Assembly (NCBI GenBank): GCA_009809945.1
Contig: WTPW01000029.1
Span: 570,427-634,426 of the forward strand
Direction of reading: 5' to 3'
Length of the DNA: 64,000 nt
From: Gigaspora margarita
Lineage: Eukaryota; Glomeromycota; Glomeromycetes; Diversisporales; Gigasporaceae
Shown: positions 59,943-64,000 of the stretch, piece after piece
Layout of the letters: each line of letters opens with the position of its first letter
Position numbering within the stretch: the stretch's first letter is position 1
The notes under the pieces: model-generated
Seen by the model: the letters and a program-made list of their open reading frames with translations, nothing else
Told to the model about the DNA's origin: nothing
Database searches by the model: none
Position numbers and translations under genes: made by a program

Positions 59943-60832
59943 TAGTGTTTGGATCCGTGGAGGTATCTATCCGGATATCCGGATAATATCCGGATATCCG
60001 GATCTCAATTTTAGTTTACGGATAGGATTTGACGGATATCCGGATAGAACTCGGTAATATCCGGATAATATCTGGATAATATCCGGATATTTATTATTAA
60101 ATTAAAAATATTGTTTAACGTTGTTCGAATTTGCATAAATAATTTATGGTAAACAATGATTTTTTAAACTAAACATAATTAAGATTTCAATTATTTTATA
60201 ATTAGGCCAGATCAATTTAATTCGGTGGCTTACATTACCCCCTCCCCCTCTTCTGCCTTCCCCCCTCACTATATATGCGGAAAATTTCGGAACACTTTAT
60301 AATATCACAGATCATTTCGGAAAGTTTTAACAATAAACTTCCTCTCATCCCCCCCTCTTTTGTGATAAGGATGTAATGTTAACCACCGAATTAAATTGGT
60401 CTGGCCTTAGATTAATTTTGATCAAAATTATAAATATAGTTAAAAATATAAGAAAAATTATACATAAATATTTTATTATCTGGTAAAATTTGTTTTATTA
60501 AATTGGCAAATTAAAATTTATATATAACTTATACTGTATTAGCAAAATCTGTTTTATTAACATAAACATTTTTTTATGATATATGTTTTATATTCTTAAA
60601 TGATCTAAAAATTTTAAATAAATCATGTTACTATATATATCTTTAGTAGTTAAGATACTTAATCGCGAAATTCTATATTAAAGTTCTATCAATATAGTAT
60701 CCGGATACTATCCGGATACTATCCGGATACCATCCGGATACAGAATTAAAAAAAGGTACGGATATCCGGATTTATAAAAATGATGACGGATGATCAAAAA
60801 AGTATCCGGATTGTATCCGGATCCAATCACTA
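59943..60832. mobile_element. hAT-like element of TATCCGGATA words
   Basis: TAGTGTTTGGATCCG and reverse complement TAGTGATTGGATCCG, with perfect 8-bp duplication CATGTAGG (59935-59942, 60833-60840). The subterminal zones iterate ATATCCGGATA. A Harbinger-like MITE is nested at 60205-60406. Confidence 0.88.
60205..60406 (+). mobile_element. PIF/Harbinger-like MITE nested in a hAT element
   Basis: TIR GGCCAGATCAATTTAATTC / GAATTAAATTGGTCTGGCC, duplication TTA (60202-60204, 60407-60409). Same family as 38133-38333 in reverse orientation, 202 bp against 201 bp. Confidence 0.88.
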
Positions 60833-60840
60833 CATGTAGG

Positions 60841-61770
60841 TATACTTGCTGGCCAAATCAGACCAATCCCAAACCTCTAAAAAGTAATTGCAATTTATAA
60901 AAAATTAAAAAAACAAATAATTCTAAAATTTTATTAGTATATTATCTATAGCTATAAGAATATACTTGATTTATTTAAACAAAGATTATTAATAAAATTT
61001 TTGAGCTATGAGTTTGGCCAGAACCTTTGGGTTTGTCCACTTTAAGTTTACTTAAATTGGACAAACCCAAAAGGTCTGGCCAAACTCATAGCTCAAAAAT
61101 TTTATTAATAATCTTTGTTTAAATAAATCAGTATATTCTTATAGCTATAGACAGAGATGGTAAATGACCTGGTCATTTGCTCAAAATTTAAATGACCTAG
61201 TCATTTGGCTATATAACCTAGGTCATTTGGTCATTGGTCATTTGGGTCATTTGCAATATGAAGCAATTTTATTGGTCAGATAGCTAATATAAAAAGTTAT
61301 CAATAATAGTAACTACATATAAAAGTCAAAGCTTTACTAAGTTGATTGATATTTACGACTTAAGTAAAGTTGTTCAGAAAAACAAATTGCATATACTGTA
61401 TCTTGAAATTTTTATATAATCAGATAACTTTTTATTATACTATTCTTCAGAACAACTTTACTTAAGACATAAATACCAATTAACATAGTAAAGTTTTGAC
61501 TTCTACGATTATTATAAAAACTACTTTTTGTCTAATAATCAATTTTGATTGGCTAAAGGGCATTATATTATCAGTTAATAAATGTTAAATGACCTTCTAT
61601 AGGTCATTTGAATCCCAATGACCAGTCACTAGTCATTTGGGTCATTTGGGTCATTTACCATCCCTGGCTATAGATGATATACAGATAAAATTATTTGTTT
61701 GATTTAATTTTTTATAAATAGCAATTACTTTTTAGGGGTTGGATTTGTCCGGCTTTGGCCGGCAAGTATA
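60841..61770. mobile_element. Foldback element interrupted by a hAT MITE
   Basis: TATACTTGCTGGCCAAATC is mirrored by GGCTTTGGCCGGCAAGTATA. Further arms: CTAAAAAGTAATTGC, GAGCTATGAGTTTGGCCAGA, meeting at TTTAAGTTTACTTAAA near 61045. 8-bp flanks CATGTAGG (60833-60840) and CGTGTAGG (61771-61778) differ at one base. The hAT MITE 61152-61666 splits the right arm within ATAGCTATAGATGATA. Confidence 0.8.
61152..61666. mobile_element. hAT-like MITE of GGTCATTTG words
   Basis: CAGAGATGGTAAATGACC and reverse complement CAGGGATGGTAAATGACC, perfect 8-bp duplication GCTATAGA (61144-61151, 61667-61674). The ends iterate GGTCATTTGG; the core is an AT-rich foldback (61300-61510) around ACTTAAGTAAAGTTGTTC. 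Confidence 0.9.
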
Positions 61771-61778
61771 CGTGTAGG

Positions 61779-62812
61779 TGGGATTTTGTTGGCGATCTAG
61801 GGGCAGTAGGCAACTTTTGGGATAGCATGTGAAAATCAACGCCTAGACGCCAAAATTCATAAATGACGATTTAAATCACTTTCCGCATATAGTAACTCGC
61901 CCAGGCAAGATTGATATAATTTTTGCAACCTAATTCTTCTATCCTGCCTACATTGTACAGGCGGAAAATATTAGCAAATACTATACATACTAAACGATGC
62001 TCAGTAATATCGGTTTCGAGAGCATAACCGGCATTCATTTAAAAACTTCGTTAATTTTGGTTAATTCCATTTTAGCCGGTATCTAAAATTAAAAATTTGC
62101 GCTTACATAAAAACTGATAATGATGTGTCATAAGAAAGATCCTGTGCTTAAGATTTTGCTTTTTTTTTCAGTAAAACCATTCACTCATCCTCCTTGTATA
62201 CCTCACGTTCCTGGTATGACTTACTATCACATGATATGTTTCGCGGTGGAAAATAAATACATAAATCCATATTTATTGTCGCAGAACTAAGAGTTTCTAT
62301 TTAACCCACTAAAATCCACTTATTACTTGTTTGTTATAAATTCTACCCCTAAAGCTACCCAAATCATAAATAATAAAAATGCCATGAAACAATAAATAAG
62401 AATTTGTATTTTTCAGTGGTTTATCTAATATTATATTCCATTTTAATCCGATTTTATTTTAATCCGTCATTCTTATTAAAACATAAATCCTGAGTACATC
62501 CATATCAAAGAATTTTAATTTTTTTTTATAAACAAATTTAATCCATTAAAAGAAAAAATCTTAGTAACCATATTCACACATTTTTTAGAACATCCGAAAT
62601 AACGGACATGCGCATTTATTTAGAATCTCGGCCTGAATTAAGTTTAATTTAGGCCGTAATTCGAATTACACTCCTGCACATTTCACGAAAATATGGTATG
62701 TAAAATTGGAATATGAACTAAAATTAAAATCGCTTGAGCAATATTCCGAGCTGTTCATCAAAATTCAAATTTTCGCAAAATTTATGTTCATCCTAATAAT
62801 TCATCGAAGGGT
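61779..62812. other. Intergenic region downstream of the synthetase-like gene
   Basis: Less repetitive than the rest of the window and presumably includes the 3' end of the minus-strand gene. No other gene seen. Confidence 0.4.
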
Positions 62813-64000
62813 TTAAGTAACAAATAAAGAGCCATCATAATTTTTTTCAAAGTCAATGTTTCGGGTGAAGTTATTTTCGAGATTGTGTTCGGATTTTGAA
62901 AACGGATACACCCAAAACTTTGTCAGAATATTTATTATATACTTCACCTCTTTTACTCCGGTATAGCATCGTATCATAGGTTCACCTAAAGCATCGATAA
63001 GTACTTTGTCCTCATTTAAAGCTTTCAATGTATCCAATAGACTTTCAGGCATTCTCTCAGTAACACCTTGTTTTATACGTTCTTCATTGCTTAGAGAAGC
63101 AGGATTATCTATTATTGAAATTTACAAGAAAATTTCATAATAATTATATGGCCATATATAAGTACTTAAATTATAAACTTATAATGTTTTTTGTTTACCG
63201 AGCATGGGGTTAGTAGTAAGTTGCATTCCTTTTTTGATTCCATCAACACCAGAAGCAATAAGAGCAGAGAAGACCAAGTACGGGTTGGAAGTGCCATCTA
63301 CAAATTTGTGTTCAAAATGAACATCAAGATATTTTCCATTTGGACCAATCTTTGGTCTATAACACAATCTAATTGGAGTTTCACTATAACGGAATAATAT
63401 AAATATTAAGGAAGTAGTGTAATTATATAATGTAAAATATTATTTTGCATAAAAATTACACAAATGAATGCTAACCGATTCTCAACGCTCCAACAGATCC
63501 AAGATCCGGCCCAACAATTATCAACGGTGCGCATATAGGAAAGATCTGTTGGCAAAGCAAAGGCACAAATTGCCTTGATGTGATGCAGCACACCAGCAAT
63601 GAATGACCTTTCATATGGTGATAGTCCTGAAGGGTGATCGTCAACAATTTTCTGGGACTCGCCGATTTCTTTAAAAGATAGATGCACATGTGCACCGTTT
63701 CCCGCTTAATTAATGTTTATAATAAAAGTTTATGTAAATACTGGCGTAAAAAAATTTTTGAAAGCATGCAAACTTATTTACAGATTAAAAACAAGAAAAA
63801 AACGAAATGAAAATAAACCTTGATTCTTAAAAGGTTTCGGGACAAACGTTGCTCTTACACCAGCCTGAGCAGCAACGTCATATATTGTTTGACGTGTTAC
63901 AACAACTTTATCTGCAGCAATCAATGGGCTTTCTGGTGCAGTGACTATTTCAAATTGACCTGGTGCTGATTCAGAATGAAATTGTTCGACTTCAATCCCT
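62813..64000 (-). CDS. FluG/type-I glutamine-synthetase-like protein, 3' part
   Basis: Minus-strand gene, 5' end beyond the window. Exons: 63819-64000 (partial), 63476-63705, 63199-63383 and 62813-63108. Introns of 113, 92 and 90 bp are GT-AG and all phases join. Seen in order: GIEVEQFHSESAPGQFEIV, TRQTIYDVAAQAGVRATFVP, KPFKNQ|AGNGAHVHLSFKE (the ATP/glutamate-binding GxGxHxH loop), GLSPYERSFIAGVLHHIKAI, LPTDLSYMRT, WSVENR|ETPIR (catalytic Arg region), YRPKIGPNGKYLDVHFEHKF, VDGTSNPYLVFSALIASGVDG and MPESLLDTLKALNEDKVL. The EQFHSESAPGQ box is of the FluG / bacterial type-I-like kind rather than eukaryotic GS II. Activity could be glutamate-ammonia or gamma-glutamyl-amine ligation; not decided. 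The last ~35 residues (from KEVKYIINIL) match poorly, so the true 3' end may differ. Confidence 0.85.

Overview
The window looks like repeat-rich nuclear DNA of an arbuscular mycorrhizal fungus (Glomeromycota, most like Rhizophagus). This is inferred from very AT-rich sequence, short GT-AG introns, fungal-type genes, a pair of lineage-typical leucine-rich-repeat (LRR) proteins, and very dense DNA transposons, SINEs and LINEs. I ran no database search. Only four protein genes look real: an Avt1-like amino-acid transporter with five exons (34697-36293, +), two paralogous intronless LRR/coiled-coil proteins (40290-41423 and 51021-52202, +), and the 3' part of a FluG-type glutamine-synthetase-like gene running off the right edge (62813-64000, -).

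Layout. 1-1740: two tRNA-headed SINEs ten bases apart. 1740-20600: almost solid non-autonomous DNA transposons. Many have readable target-site duplications (TSDs): TTAA (piggyBac-like), TWA (PIF/Harbinger-like), TA (Tc1/pogo-like), 8 bp (hAT-like) and 9-11 bp (MULE-like). There is also a degenerate satellite at 10.9-12.3 kb. 20698-33316: one ~1.0-kb foldback element split by a ~9.9-kb LINE, itself hit by a piggyBac-like MITE, a reversed 3' fragment of its own family and a TA MITE. 33317-34696: hAT remnants and unassigned sequence.

34697-36293: transporter gene. 36294-39440: intergenic hairpin, 115-bp tandem repeats and a Harbinger MITE. 39440-42055 and 49850-52530: a duplicated block of about 2.6 kb, each copy carrying one LRR gene. 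Between them lie a hAT element made of CGCGGGAT-like repeats, an LTR-like repeat, a wrecked MULE transposase with a SWIM zinc finger, more hAT MITEs and a SINE. 52531-61778: further MITEs, a reverse-strand SINE, a hAT inside a pogo/Tigger-like element, and two abutting elements sharing one 8-bp target word. 61779-64000: intergenic, then the synthetase-like gene.

The genes show no operon or pathway link. The main content is a layered insertion record: several host elements can be rebuilt by subtracting inserts, and in one case the arithmetic matches an uninterrupted copy elsewhere in the window to within 2 bp. A roughly 80-bp module also recurs inside DNA elements of different families.
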